Source: Sodiomyces alkalinus F11
Lineage: Eukaryota; Ascomycota; Sordariomycetes; Glomerellales; Plectosphaerellaceae
Assembly (NCBI RefSeq): GCF_003711515.1
Contig: NW_021167093.1
Span: forward strand, 670,352 to 734,351
Direction: 5' to 3'
DNA: 64,000 nt
In this document: positions 35,111 through 47,724 of the stretch, piece after piece
Layout of the letters: each line of letters begins with the position of its first letter
How positions within the stretch are numbered: position 1 is the stretch's first letter
The notes under the pieces: model-generated
Seen by the model: only the letters and a program-made list of their open reading frames with translations
Database searches by the model: none
What the model was told of the DNA's origin: nothing
Translations under genes and position numbers: made by a program

Positions 35111-38100
35111 TTAGTCCGAAAGAAATCCGGTTTATTTAGTATAATGTCGATAAAGAGGGTCCGGCGTAGGAAGCTATTCTAGAATAGGCTTTAGAGGCTT
35201 CGGCTGATATAGTCCTTATCCAGGAGCCTTCCTGGGTCCTAAAACCAGAAGGGTAGTATATTCGAAACCACCTAGCTTTCTATACTATCATGCCTACGTC
35301 TCGGAAAACCCAGTTTTTTTCTATTAAACCTAGGGTCCTTACTTATATAAGAAAGGGCTCGGGTATCGACTTTTCACACCGCGAAGACCTTCTAGATGAT
35401 ATAGACGCGTAGCTTATAGAGGTCTATTAACCGTAGACCTTCTATATCCTAAACGTCTATAATTAGATAGAGCAGAATCCCGAAATAACAGGCAGAGGGC
35501 CTTTAAGGCCCCCTAGCCCTACCCCCTCTACCTCTTCGACTTCTTCTTCTTCTTCTTTTCCTTCTTTTTCAGGCTCTAGAAGCCGACCCTAGACCGAAGA
35601 TCGCGTGCTATGGGGCCTTTAGGTCCCTAAGCCGACCCTTATTATAGGGGACTTTAACAGGAACCACTGGTAGTAGAACGGGGCTGCTACGAATCAGGCT
35701 TCTATTAAGGCCTAGGCCCTAATAGACTAGTTAAACAGCCTTAAAGCTATATATTTAGTGGATCCTGAAGAAGTTAACCTAAACGGGGGGACCTTTTTTA
35801 GGTCTAATATTCGTTAAGAGTCGGTTATAGACCTAGTATTTTACACGCCCGGCTTTAATCGTCTCCGCTTTTATAAGTGGGAATATATCGAAAATACTCC
35901 CTCCTTACACCGCGCTATCCTGATTTTAGCCTCTATTTTAGGCTCTGAAAGTCCTATAAATAGATCCCTTCCACCGGCCTATAATTATAGGCTAGCGGAC
36001 TAGGGTCTATTTACTAGCACCCTAAAGAGCCTAGAACCTAGCCTCGACTAGCAGCTATAATAGGCTATCGACGCCTCGGACTAGGACTCTATAGGTCGCT
36101 ACTTATCGGATACTATTTCTCTAGCTATTAAGGCCTCCGTGCCGGAGCTAAGGGTAGTAGAGCGTTCGAAACCGTGGTGGGCCCTAAAGCTAAAAGCCCT
36201 GCGAAAAACAGCTAATAGGGCTTTTAGGGTTTTTAGAAAAGCTAAAAAGAGGGCCTTGGCTACCCGGCTAGTAGCTCTAGAATCTACATGGAAAGAGGCT
36301 CGAAACGCTTATTATAGGGTAGTAAAAATAGTAAAAAAGGACTACTAGGAGGCCTTCCTAGCTAACGCTTAAAACCCTGAGATTTTTAAGGCCTATAGCT
36401 ACACGAAAAGCGGCCTAAACGCGAAAATTCCACCGATTTAAACGCCTATAAAGCAGAAAGCCTACGCCTTTAACGATAAATATAACGCCCTTCTTTAGAC
36501 CCTTTTTCCTTCCGCCACTAACGCCCCTAAAGGCCCTGTATTTACAGGCCCTTTAGAGGACTTTAATCCCTCTACCGCCACTAACGCCCCTAAAGCCCCT
36601 GTATTTACAGGCCCTTCGAGGGACTTAGGCCCCTCTAACCCTTCTAACGGCCCCTAAAGCCTGATTAGATCACGCAGTAAGGGCCTTAGAAAACCGTGGG
36701 AGTAGCCTAGCCTATAGGCTGCCGAATTATAACGCGCTATCTTTAGAGCTGCTAAGGGGAAAGCCCTAGGGCCTGATAGGATAAGCTTATAGCCGATCTA
36801 ATAGGCTTATAAGGCTATTCCCGGGCCCTTCTTAAAGGCCTACTCAGTCTTATTTTTAGCAGGCCACTACCCTACCTGCTAGAAAGAGGCCCTAGGAGTC
36901 GTTCTACTAAAGCCGGGGAAGAAGGACTATTCTAATCCTAAGTCTTATAGGATTATAGCCCTTCTAAACTGCTTAGGTAAAATCCTCGAAAGGGTTATAG
37001 CTACTAGGCTAAGCTTTTTAGCTAATACCCGCGATAACCTTCTACACTCTAGTTAGATAAGGGGTAGAAAATAACGATCTGCTATCGATACGGCCCTTCT
37101 TCTCCTCTACTATATCGAAAAACAGCGTAAATCACGGTAAAACGCCGTAATTTCTACGCTGTTTTTAGATATTAAAGGAGCCTTCGACCACGTCGCCCGC
37201 CCTTAGCTACTAAGAACCCTTTAAGAGCTCTAACTACCCTCGAATCTAGTTAAATGGGTAGCCTCCTTCATAGAAAACAGGCGTATCTAACTAGCCTTCG
37301 AGGGTCAGGTTTAGCAGCCTACCCCCCTAAATATAGGGGTCCTATAAGGCTCCCCGGTTTCCCCTATCCTATTCCTAATTTATATTAGGAAGGTTATAGC
37401 GGGGCCGGATTATAAAGGTCTTTAGTTATCCTATATAGACGATTTTTAGCTATCTATAGCGTCTACGTCTACTAGGAAAAACTATAAAATCCTAGAAAGA
37501 GCCGCGGCCTCCCTTTTCGACGCAGCGAATAAAAACCACGTCCTTTTCGACCCGGAAAAAACAGAGCTTATTCACTTCCACCGAAGACGCTCTGTAGAAG
37601 ACGCCCCGGTTAGTATAGGGGGGCACCTAGTTAACTAGCTCTAGGTACTATTAGGTGGCTAGGGGTCTAGTTTAACCCTAAGCTATCTTTTAAACCCTAT
37701 ATCGAAAAGCGCCTAAATTTAGCTTCAGGTGCCCTAAATAGGCTTTACAGGCTAGCTAGCTCGTAGAGGGGCCTTTCTTTTAAGGCCCTACGGCAGCTAT
37801 ATATAGCCTATATAGCCTCGCTAGCTAACTTCGGCTCGTAGCTATAGTAGGACCCTCAATCGCCTAAAAAGCACCTAGACGATCGCCTAGAACGCCTATA
37901 GTACGGTGCTTTAGTTAGAGCTCTAGGGGCTTTTAGGGGGGCCCCTTTACGGCCTTTAGAACTAGAAGCAGTAGTCCCTCGAGCTTCGATTCCGTTAACT
38001 AAATCTAATAGGCTTTATGCCTTTAGGTCCTTAAAGTTCTTACCGAACGACCCTATTAGACGCTAGCTTCTAGGGGAGCTAGGGGAAGACCTCGCCCGCC

Positions 38101-39310
38101 TATAAGACCTATAGCCCACTATACAGCTTCATAAGCTAGGGCTAGAATTAGTAGCCTTAGTAGGGTAGTCCTAGGGGATAAAGGGCCCGGTAGCTAAGTA
38201 GGAGGCCCCCTAGGCCTCCGAGCCTATAGTAGACCTTAAGCCCTTTTTTCCTCTAAAGGAACCGCTAAAAACCACGAATAATACCGACTCCGACTCCGGC
38301 ACCTAAGACCTAAAAACAACCTACCTCGAAGCCCTTAAGGATATATAATAATCCTTAGGCGAGTAGGCGTCTGTTTTCTATACCGACGGCTCCCTAGGCC
38401 ACCCTATAAGGCCTCCTACAGGGCCTCTGCAGGCTATAGCTGCTATTATACAGCTAGCTAGTACCGGCAGGCCCTGCAGGGCTATAGGTATTAACCTAGG
38501 GGACTCTACCGAAATCGCCGACGCCGAATTATACGCTATTCTTTAGGCCCTTTATACTACCCTAGAGTAGTCGCCTAGGCCCCTAGAGTGCTATATTTTC
38601 AGCGATTTATAGGCGGCTATTCAGAAGCTTTAGCGCTCCTCGTAGTGGGCTATAAAGGCTAAGACCCTTATCTAATAACTAAAATAACAGGGCATTGTAG
38701 TCTCTATATAGTAGTGCCCTTTGTAAATAGGGATAAAAGGGAACGAACTAGCGGATAAGGTAGCTAAACAGGCGCTAGATCCTAAAAAAGCTACTAAATC
38801 TATTAGCATAGTCACCCTTAGCCACTTAAAACGCCGGGTTAATAAGGCCCTGATTAGAGACTGGAAAGCTTCATAGAACGGAGAGGAAGAGGCGGAAAAA
38901 AGAGGTAAATCGGTGCGTTTAGGCCGCCTTTATAGGCGCCTAGTCCGAGATAACCTCCGTTTTTCCCGAAAACCACTGCCGATACAGGGCCTTAGGTGGG
39001 TAAAGTCGGCTTTTATTTAGCTAAAAACCGGCTTCGGATACCTAAAATCCCACTAAAAAAGAGCCCGAAACTACGCTAACGACCGCTATTCCTATCCCGG
39101 CTCCCCTATACAGGATACAGCCCACCTTATCCTTTCCTGCCCTTTTTATAAAAACGAACGAAAAGCCCTACGGGAAGCCTTAGCAGGCCTACCGCTATCC
39201 CTGCCGTTATTATTCGGTACTAAAAGAGGTATACAGGCCTTAAATCCCTATCTTTTAGCTACTAAAATAGCCTCGGCAGAGTAGTATAGGTCGTAAACCT
39301 CGGATCCTAC
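35110..39310 (+). pseudogene. LINE2 ORF2 remnant: endonuclease, RT, RNase H
   Basis: Endonuclease: QYNVDKEG (35138-35160), ADIVLIQEPSW (35200-35235), IIGDFNRNHW (35640-35670), SVIDLVF (35820-35840) and the SLHRAI end (35905-35922). A long linker with an uninterrupted 69-codon stretch at 36139-36348 (WWALKLKALRKTANRAFRVF, very basic) follows. RT: LLKPGKKDYSNPKSYRIIAL (36903-36965), LDIKGAFDHV (37165-37195), LQGSPVSPILFLIYI (37340-37385) and an intact YIDD at 37432-37443. RNase H has all four acidic positions: YTDG (Asp 38385-38387), AELYAI (Glu 38526-38528), FSDLQAA (Asp 38604-38606) and GNELADK (Asp 38754-38756). An HLILSCPFYKNER motif near 39123-39162 is the terminal Cys/His element. Confidence 0.87.
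36512..36637 (+). repeat. 63-bp tandem duplication in LINE2 ORF2 linker
   Basis: Two adjacent copies (36512-36574 and 36575-36637) beginning ccgccactaacgcccctaaag, in frame, encoding a repeated TNAPK.PVFTGP unit. Each contains ctgtatttacag, a small inverted repeat. Confidence 0.75.
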
Positions 39311-39513
39311 GGCCTAGTTTTCTGTTTTGGTTTTTTACCTGTTTTCCGGTATATTAGGCAGACTATTACGGAGGACTTCCTTTATTTATTACTACTCCAC
39401 TCCACTCCTTACTATGGTTTATTCTAGCCTTTAATCTATAGGGCAAAAGGCGCCGCTCTATAGCTTTAGGGCTGTATACGCGAAATAAATACATAAATAA
39501 ATAAATAAAAAAA

Positions 39514-39592
39514 GACCCTAGAGCTAGTTAGCTATACTACTACCACGGAGGCGCCGTAGCGAAATCGAAAAGGGACTACGTATATAATAGTC

Positions 39593-39594
<2 letters not shown>
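39514..39594 (+). pseudogene. LINE1 copy D 3' UTR sliver
   Basis: Eighty bases between LINE2 and LINE1 B matching the reverse complement of about 7390-7470. It shows that LINE2 and LINE1 B inserted independently close together. Confidence 0.8.
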
Positions 39595-39627
<33 letters not shown>

Positions 39628-41329
39628 TTACTCCGCTATCCTATCTAATCTATAGGAGCCTATTTAGACTATACGGTCCTTCTCGGGTAGCTATAAAGGG
39701 GAAAAACCCGGGGCCCCGGGGGAAAAACCTCTATACTTATCCTTAGTTAGAGTAATGCCTTAGCGGGGCCGACGTGGCCCCGGTTTGCCCCGTCTACGTA
39801 TCTGGATTACACCTCTAGGTTAGTGGCTGACGGGAAGGGTAGCAGGCTATGGTTCGGGTTAGCCTAGGCCGGTTATTAGTGAGGGGGCGGGGGCCGAAAG
39901 GGTGCTACGGGGTCTCCGCCGTGTAGCGGCCGCGGTATACTAATATCGGCCTCCCTACGTCCCCGGGGCCGCGCCAATTATTCCTTCTGTTTAATTAATA
40001 AAGAAAAGGCGAGGTAGGCGTTCCTGCCTCCCTTAGGGGGGGGGGGGGGGGCTGCCTTTTATATCCGGCGGTAGGTAAGAAGGGTAGGGCTCCGCCTATA
40101 CCCGAAAAAATAGTAGATAGATAATAGAATTCGAGGTCCTTTTCCTTATCCTCTTTTCCTTTCTATAACGCTATAGAGCACGCTATAGGTATCCCCCGTT
40201 ATATTCCCGCTTACGGCCTTAAAGGCTTACCGTCGTGGCGTTATACTAACTAGTAGTATCTTCTAGTTTTCCTGCTCTTAATTTATAGTTTCCTTACTTA
40301 TAACTAGTATATAGTAGTTCGTGGGTGGCGTGGCGGTAGTATAGGGTTAACTAGGTAGTGCGATAGTAGTAGTAATAGTAAACTTAATATTAACTATAAG
40401 TAAAAGTATAATATAAATATACTTATATCGTGGCGGTACCGTGGTAGTAGTATACTAATAACCGTAGATACCTCCCTTTAGTAATAATAATAACCGGTAC
40501 AAATAAAGTACTATTCGAGTTATACTATATATATACCCTAATAGTGCCGAAATAGTATTATAGTGGCTAACCTATAGTAGTTACCTCCGTTATAGTAAGC
40601 GTCTAAGTAGCGACCCGGATAACGTTTCCGCCTACGCTAATACTACTAGCACCGGTACCGTATACTTCTAATACGCTAATAGCCGGCGTCCCTATAAGGA
40701 TATAAGCCGTTACTATACCGTGGTAGTACTATCGGTATATTAAGGTAATCTAACTAATCGATAAGTCCCCCCCGCTATAAAAAAGCAGTAATAGCGTCTT
40801 ATTAACGCTTATAGTCTTTATATATCGGTAAAGGCTATTAATAATAACGGCATCGCTACGGTAAGTAGTCTCCTTATAATGTCGCGGTAGCGCCTTACTA
40901 ATAATCTATTAGGCTAAGGAGCGCCTAAAAATAGCGGCTTTATCCTTTAGACGGGCCGTCTCTCGGGCACTGCCTTCTGGTCGCGGCCGTGGCGGCATCT
41001 TATCGGTAGAGGCGACCTTATAGGATATCCTCCGCCGCGTCCGCCGTATAAAGGCGATAGTGGGTATCCTAATAAATAACTATATACGTGGTCCCCTTTC
41101 GGTTCCGCTATAGCGCCTCCACGATAGCAGAATAACTAACCGGTTCTAGGAACTTAAGTACGTCGAGAGCGGTGTTAATACCTTTAAGGGAGGTAAGGAT
41201 AAGGCTAGTAAGGAGTAAAAAAGGGGGGGGAGAGCTATAGCCCGATAACGCTTTAATACCGCCGGGGTCCTAGCTAGTAAGGCCCCTATTTAATACTAAC
41301 TGGGTCGTTATATTACTTTTTCCCCGCTA

Positions 41330-44300
41330 CGGTGCTGCTGCGTTCTTATAGGCTTTTATAACTTTAAGGGTAAGGCGGAAGTTATTAAGCCTCTTCCGTT
41401 ATAGGAACTATTTAGCTATCGCCCCGGCTTCGGTATTATAGTCTAATATATCGTATAAATCCCCTTTAGTCGTGAGTGGCCTCCCTATAGCACCGAAAGG
41501 CTCCCTACGCTCTTCCTCGGTTACGTCCTAGTATTAGAGCATTATATACTCCGCTATTTCTGCCCCTCCGTTACCGTAAGAGCACCGCGTTATTAGAAAT
41601 CCTAGCACCCTCGCTTTTACTAAAAAGGCTTATAGGCCTAGCTTTTCTAATCTAATTTAGGTAAGTGCGGCGCTTTATAGCTTTAGTAGTCCTTTATATT
41701 TCCGGAGGGAGCGTTATATCAAGGGGCGGCTTAGTGCCGTTATAGCGTAGGTATAGGGCCTTTATACCTTTACCTAGGTTTAACCCTAGTCCCTTATAAG
41801 GGCTTTCCTTAGGGCCGCGTTTCCGGTCTAGGTCGTTAGGGTATTAAGCTAGGCTATCCACGCGAGGGCTATATAGGTCCTATGATATTGATTCGGTGCC
41901 GCTAAGGCTCTTACTACGGCGTATACTCCGGCTAGTATCTTATCTTCGGTTCCCTCCTCTTATATCCGTCGGACCTTTTAGGCAGTAAGGCTTAAGAGGT
42001 ATAGGTTAAGGGGGGGGATAAAGGTCTCCTTTTTAAGGACCCTAACCGGCGTGGCTTTATAGGCTCCGGCTATTAATTAGAGGCACCGGTTCTATACTAT
42101 TATAAGTACCACGGCGGGGCCTTTCCGGGGGCCGGCCCCTATCTTATAGACGGCTAAGGCGTAGTAGGCCATTATTAATCGTATTACTATAAGGTATAGC
42201 CTTTTTACGTCCGCGAAGCTATACCCCCACGCTACTACGCTAAGCCTAAAAAGGACGTATATTTAGGTAGCTAGTTAGCTTTTTACCTTTTTAGTGTTTT
42301 GTCGGAAGTCGAGCTTCCTATTAAGCTAAACGCCTAAGAACTTTATCGCCTCCGCTACTAGTACTAAAGTAGTACTAAGGGGGAGCGGGGTGGGTAAGGG
42401 TTAGCGTGACTTCGTGAAAGGGATATAAATATATTTAGCTAGTTCGAACTATAATCCGCTCGCTATCTCCTGGTCTAGGTATATCCGCTATGCGTTAGCG
42501 AGGCGTTACCGCGTTTACGCCTCCGTCCTGCTAAAGGCGATAATATTCGTGTTATCGGTAAAACCTACTACTATTATTTTAAGGACCCTTTCTAGTTCTT
42601 CGTATAGAGTAGAGATATAGAGGATAAAAAGGATAAGGGAGATTAGGGAGCCCTACGGTATACTACTACGGAGGTACCGCGGGAGGGCCGTTTCGCTATT
42701 AAGTAATAACTAGGCTGTATAGTCTTAGAGGAAGCTACTAATTAGGGTAGTAAGCTACTAGGGGAAGCCTTTCCTTTTAAGTACTCTAAGAAGGCGAGAA
42801 TAAGGGATAGTATTAAAGGCGCCTTTAACATCTAGTTAGAGTATCGAAGCGGTACCGCTATAAGCCTAGCTCGCCCTTATAGCCTCTATAACTCTTTATA
42901 CTACTATCTTTATACTTCGCCCTATCTGGTTACCTATCTATCCCTTTAGGAGGAGCTATTACTCCTCCGCTACGGTCGCGATCCGGTTAGCTAGTATCCC
43001 TTAAAAACCTTACCTATTATACTAAGGAGTAATATTAGTCGCTAGCCTTTTACTATCCCGTAATTAGCCGGCGGCCAGCCTTCCTTCTTAAGGACTACCA
43101 CGGTAGCGTAGCGGCACCTCTTCGGGTAATAGCTCGCTTTAAGGCACGCTATAAAGATAGCACTAAGTCTTTAGTATAGGGGGGGTCTATACGCTTTTAG
43201 GAGCCCTATTAGAAGTCTATCGGGTCCTAATACCGCCCAGGGTTTTATTTTCTTAAGGCGCCTCTATATATCCGCTACGGTAATATCTTAATAGACGTCC
43301 TACCCCGGGGGGAATTCCGCGCCTAAGGGCCTAGGGGTAGTAAGGAGGGGGGGAGGGAAGAATTTCCGGCTAATGACTTCGGCCTTCTCTATATATATAG
43401 TTACCGTATAATCGCTATTCTCTCGGTATAATAATAGCACTAATAGGGGGTCCGGTAATACGCCCCTTTTAATTCGTGCCTATTTTTATAGCCGCTAAAG
43501 AAGACTATCGTCCTTCCCGGTTAAGTAAAGCAGGTACCGCTAGTATAGCCGCTTCGCTACCGCTACGGCCTTATCTCGGCACCTTTCCGCTTTCTAGAAA
43601 TCGTCCTATTAATTCCGGGACTTCCTAGATATATATCTACGGTAGAGGCGCCTTACTTCCTAGGTAAGGGCGGTTAGCTTAGCGTTCTACTAGGGGGTAA
43701 ATAGGCGTCCGGGGGTGCCCCTATAACGGCGCGGCGCGGCCTTATCGGCTATAGTTATAAGGTCTTCTATTAAATTATCTAGTACTAAGTCGATATCCCG
43801 TAATAATATAAAGGGGCCGGTCTACTATAGCCGCGTAGCGGTAAGCTAGGGGATCTATAAGGGGTTAAAGTCTTTCTAGACCTAGTAGGGCCCGGCTAAG
43901 TCCCGCGGTAGTATTATCACGGTAATTAATAAAGTATCCGTCTCTATAAGGATTTAGGCTATCTATAAGTAGTAGTTAGACCCGATAACGGTTGTATCCG
44001 GGCCGCTAAAGTCGTAGCAGAGCCCTTATATTACCTATATAAGGTCTATAATACTAGCACGCCGGCCCGGGCGGTACTATATAGTTATTCCGGGGGGGGT
44101 TATTAGGTCTAGGTTTTACCGGGTCGCTAGGGTAAGCAGGGTATCGGCTTAGGGGTAGTACCGCGGTAGCTATAATTATAGGGGGTAGTATAGGTTAATG
44201 TCCCCTATAAGGACGTATCGGCCCCGTAGCAGTGCCGTGTCGAATATATCTTATAGGGGCGTATTCCAGGGGATCCTATCTAACTAATAGTTCTCTAAGT

Positions 44301-44640
44301 AGATCGACTAAATTATAAGGGTATTATCTCTAGTCCCGAATATAACCGTGTAGGTATCGCGGTAGGCCCGCCACGTCCACGTATATAACGGATATTTTTT
44401 ATAGATATACAGGAGGGCACGGCCTCCTCCCTAGATTAGCCGGTATACCCCTTAAAAGGGGTTTACGGGGCTTTTCGTGAAACGGTTAAGGCCGGGTTCC
44501 TGAATTACTATCACGTTATACTCGGTGCGGTATTAGAGCGGTAACTCCCGCTACGCCTAACTCCTCCCTATATTCTATAAAAGGACGTGGATTTCTATTA
44601 GTTAAAGGGGGGGTGGGGCTAAGATAATATACCCGGTATA
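41330..44640 (-). pseudogene. LINE1 copy B ORF2 remnant
   Basis: Same domain order as copy D without large interruptions: endonuclease (about 43800-44600), RT (about 42200-43350; catalytic box near 42545-42570 again with an Asn codon in the second position) and the C-terminal Cys motif near 41520-41600. The RIP load is similar to copy D. Confidence 0.78.
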
Positions 44641-44739
44641 ACCGGGGTTTAGCTTTAGGGTTCCTACTACGGTGCTTTACCGGCCCTACGGGGGACTATA
44701 TAGACGTTAATTAGGCCTAGTATTAGGGAGTCTTCCGAT

Positions 44740-46170
44740 CCCCTAATCCTTTTCGGGGGCTAACCCCTACCTTTACGGAGGGGTTAGTCCTAGTCTTAGG
44801 CGATAATAATTAGGGGGAAAATCTACGGCTACCGCGGGTATACCGCTTCGGTCTAATAGGTAATATCGAAATCCCTGGCTCGGTACTTATACGCTTCGCT
44901 GGTTTTCTCGGCCTCTTTTTTTTAGTAGCCGGCACGAATTATCGAAGGTATTATAGTCTCCGGTATAGGCGGTATAGCGGCGGGGGCGCCCCGGCGCTAT
45001 AGCTTTATAATATCCTAGGCCCTATAGGTATACTAATTTAGGCTTAGCGTAGTAGCGGTATACCCTCTCCGTTATAGGGTAGCCGTGTACTCGGTAGCTA
45101 AAGTGCAGGCACTTATAGCACCTTAAGGGGCTTAGGTCGGGGTCGTATAGTTTATAGATATAGCTACCCCCTTTAAAAAGGAGGGTATTCCGGATAAGGC
45201 TCGCTACCCCTTCCGGTAAAGCTGATTCGATAAGGAGGAGTATTACCCTACCGGTACCGCGGCGGGGTACCCGCTATTAAGGTCGGATAATTTTTACCTC
45301 GGGGTTCGTGTCCCGTAAGGATACTAGCAGGTCTTCTTCGGATAGGGTATTAAGGACCTCCCGGGGGATAGCCTTAGCTAGCGTAGGGTAGGTATATACG
45401 GCCAGGGTAGCTCTTTTACTAAAGGCCTTCTTAATCTATTATTCCTTATAGGTAGCCTACTACTATACCCCTTCGGTAAAGGTAAGGCAGATATCTCCGC
45501 TCGGTAGCTTCCGTGCTATTACGGTATTATATCGGGTAGTCGTAGCGTTTATAGCTTAGATAATCTCCTTTAGGGTCCTATCTTTAAAGGGCTAATTATC
45601 GGGGAGAGTTCTTTAGCAGATAATTAGTTCCTGGTAATACCTAATAGGGATTACTTTAAGGGGGACGGGGTCCCGTAGCGGTACCGCTATAAGAGCCCGG
45701 GCTATAATATTAGCCTAGGTCTTTTTCGTACCGTTTATTCCTTTTCGGAGTTCCTCTCGGATAATATAGCGAACGGTAGCGTATAGGTATACTAGCGGTA
45801 TCGCGCCGGCGTCCATATAGGTAATACGTATCGTGATTAGTTCCTTTACTAGCTCTATAACCTACTCGATTATATTCCCGTTAGCTAGTAAGGCCTAAAT
45901 TTCTTTCTTAATCTTAGTTACTCTTAGTTCCGGGGGGCGTGGTAATCCCCTTTTAGTCTCCTATCGGTTCCGTGCTATATCCCGCCACGGGCGAGGGGGG
46001 GAGCGCTTATATTACGAAAAGTAGGTCCGTTACGAATTCTACGTGGACTAGATCGGGCCACTATCCCACGTCTCTTCTAGCTGCACCGTAGCGTCGGCAT
46101 TACGGTGCCGCTACGATAGTATCCCGGGAAGGAGGCGGTGGTTATAATCTCCGTCTTAGTGGTTTTATCG
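44740..46170 (-). pseudogene. LINE1 copy B ORF1 remnant
   Basis: Best preserved zinc knuckle in the family: at about 45100-45140 the minus strand reads RCYKCLHF, keeping two cysteines and one histidine that other copies lost. The upstream part matches ORF1 of copy D. Confidence 0.72.
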
Positions 46171-46228
46171 ATTTTACTCCTATTACGCGCCCGTGGTTAA
46201 TAGGCGCTGTTAGACTTTTTTAAGCTCG

Positions 46229-47675
46229 ATAATAGTATATTAAAACACCTATTAAGCCCTTTAGGCAATAGATTTAATGGAGTATATCCTATAAAACTAC
46301 CTTTACCGATAAGGCGCCGTTATAGCCGTGACCGGAAGGTAGCGCCCGCGTAATAGCCCGTCTAAAGGATAAAGCCGCCGTCTTTAAATGCTTCTTAGCC
46401 TATAGGCTATTAGTAAGGCGCTACCGCGATATCAAAAGCAGACTACTTACCGTAGCGATATTACCGTTACCGGTAGCCTTTACTAATAGGTAAAGACTAT
46501 ACACGTCTATAAGGTATTACTACTGCTTTTTAGTAGCGGGGGGGACCTATCGACTAGTTAGACTATCTTAATATACCGGCGGTACCCTAATAGTATAAAA
46601 GCGACTTTTATCCTTATATAGGCGATAACTATTAGCGTACTAAAAGCACGCTGTACCGGTGCTTATAGTATTAGTATAGGCTTCGATATTATTTAGATAG
46701 GTTCCTAAATGCTTACTATAATATAAGTAACTATTATATATTAGCCGTTATAATACTATTTTAGTATTACCGGGGAATATATACGGTATAACACAAATAA
46801 TACCTTATTAATAGTAACGGTTATTATTACTAGGAGAAGGTATTTACGGCTATTAGTACGCTATTACTATCGTATTACTATAATATAAAGATACTTATAT
46901 TAAGACGATATTTAAGGTTAATATCGAAATTATTATTATTATTACTATTATACTACCTAGTTAACCCTATATTACCGTAACGCTACCTACAAACCATAAA
47001 CCACGTACTAGAATTAGATAAGAAAATTATAAATTAAGTATAAAGAACTAAACCTTATTACTAGTTAGTATAACGCCGTGATAGTAGGCCTATAAGATTA
47101 TAAGCGGGAACGTAATAAGAAATACCTATAATAAACTCTATAGCGTTATAGGAAGGAAAAGAGGAACAAAGGAGGACTCTACCCTATATTAACTATCTAC
47201 TATTCTTTACAGGTATAGGCAGAGCCCTAACCTCCCTGCCTACCGCCGGATATAGTAAGCACCCCCCTCCTTAAGGGAGGCAGGAATACCTACCCTACCT
47301 TTTCTCTTTATTAATTAAATAGAAGGAATAATAGGTAGAATCCGCGGGGATATAAGGAGGCCAGAGACGGCATGCTATAGCAGCTATACGGCGGTGACGC
47401 CGCGGCACCCTTTTAGCCCCCGCCCCCTTACTAACGACCGACCTAGGCTAACCCGAACTATAGCCTACTACCCTTCCCGTTAACTATTGGCCTAGAGGTA
47501 TAATCCAGATATATAGAAGGGATAAACCGGGGCTATATTGGCCTCGTAGCTGTATTACTCTAACTAAGGATAAGTATAGAGGTTTTCCCCGGGATCCCGA
47601 GTTTTCCCCTTTATAGCTACCCGAGAAGGACTATATAGTCTAAACTAGGCTCCTATAGATTAGATAGGATAGCGG

Positions 47676-47706
<31 letters not shown>

Positions 47707-47724
47707 ATAATAATATAATAATAA
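46229..47724 (+). pseudogene. LINE1 copy D 3' UTR and (TAA)n tail
   Basis: Collinear with the minus-strand 3' regions of copies A (5531-7650, minus its LTR insertion), B and C. No domain was recognised. One frame (about 46290-47000) is open apart from TAA/TAG and gives similar peptides in copies A and C, but this test is weak in RIPed DNA. It ends in a taa/aat repeat (47678-47724). Confidence 0.8.

Larger units (their letters stand above)
33258..39513 (+). mobile_element. LINE2, complete Tad-clade non-LTR retrotransposon (6.3 kb)
   Basis: 5' UTR, ORF1, ORF2 (endonuclease, RT, RNase H, Cys/His motif) and an (AATA)n tail (about 39483-39513). The target duplication in LINE1 D is ccctagagc, at 33249-33257 and 39516-39524. 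It is not the same family as LINE1: it has an RNase H domain and different RT sequence. The first 330 bp (33258-33590) hold no gene and keep many CA/TG pairs, in contrast to the body. Confidence 0.9.
39595..46228 (-). mobile_element. LINE1 copy B, full length
   Basis: The 3' end carries an (ATT)n tract (about 39593-39634, complement of the (TAA)n tail) and the 5' end is near 46228. Target duplication: ataatagtcta (39584-39594) and ataatagtata (46229-46239) in LINE1 copy D. Thus a LINE1 jumped into an older LINE1 in reverse orientation. The 3' UTR is long (about 39635-41330) and includes a run of 16 G (40036-40051). Confidence 0.9.
13135..47724 (+). mobile_element. LINE1 copy D (plus), host of a four-element nest
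   Basis: One full-length LINE1 whose parts, in order, are 13135-16011, 21687-23434, 32812-33257, 39514-39594 and 46229-47724. Joined, they are collinear with copies B and C. The 5' end near 13135 matches the 5' ends of B and C (acacgcctat at 13151). The 3' end is a (TAA)n tail at about 47678-47724. The likely target duplication in copia-2 is agttatttcagattata (13118-13134) against agttattctagatttat (47727-47743), with small differences. Its interruption order shows it is older than the four elements inside it. Confidence 0.85.
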
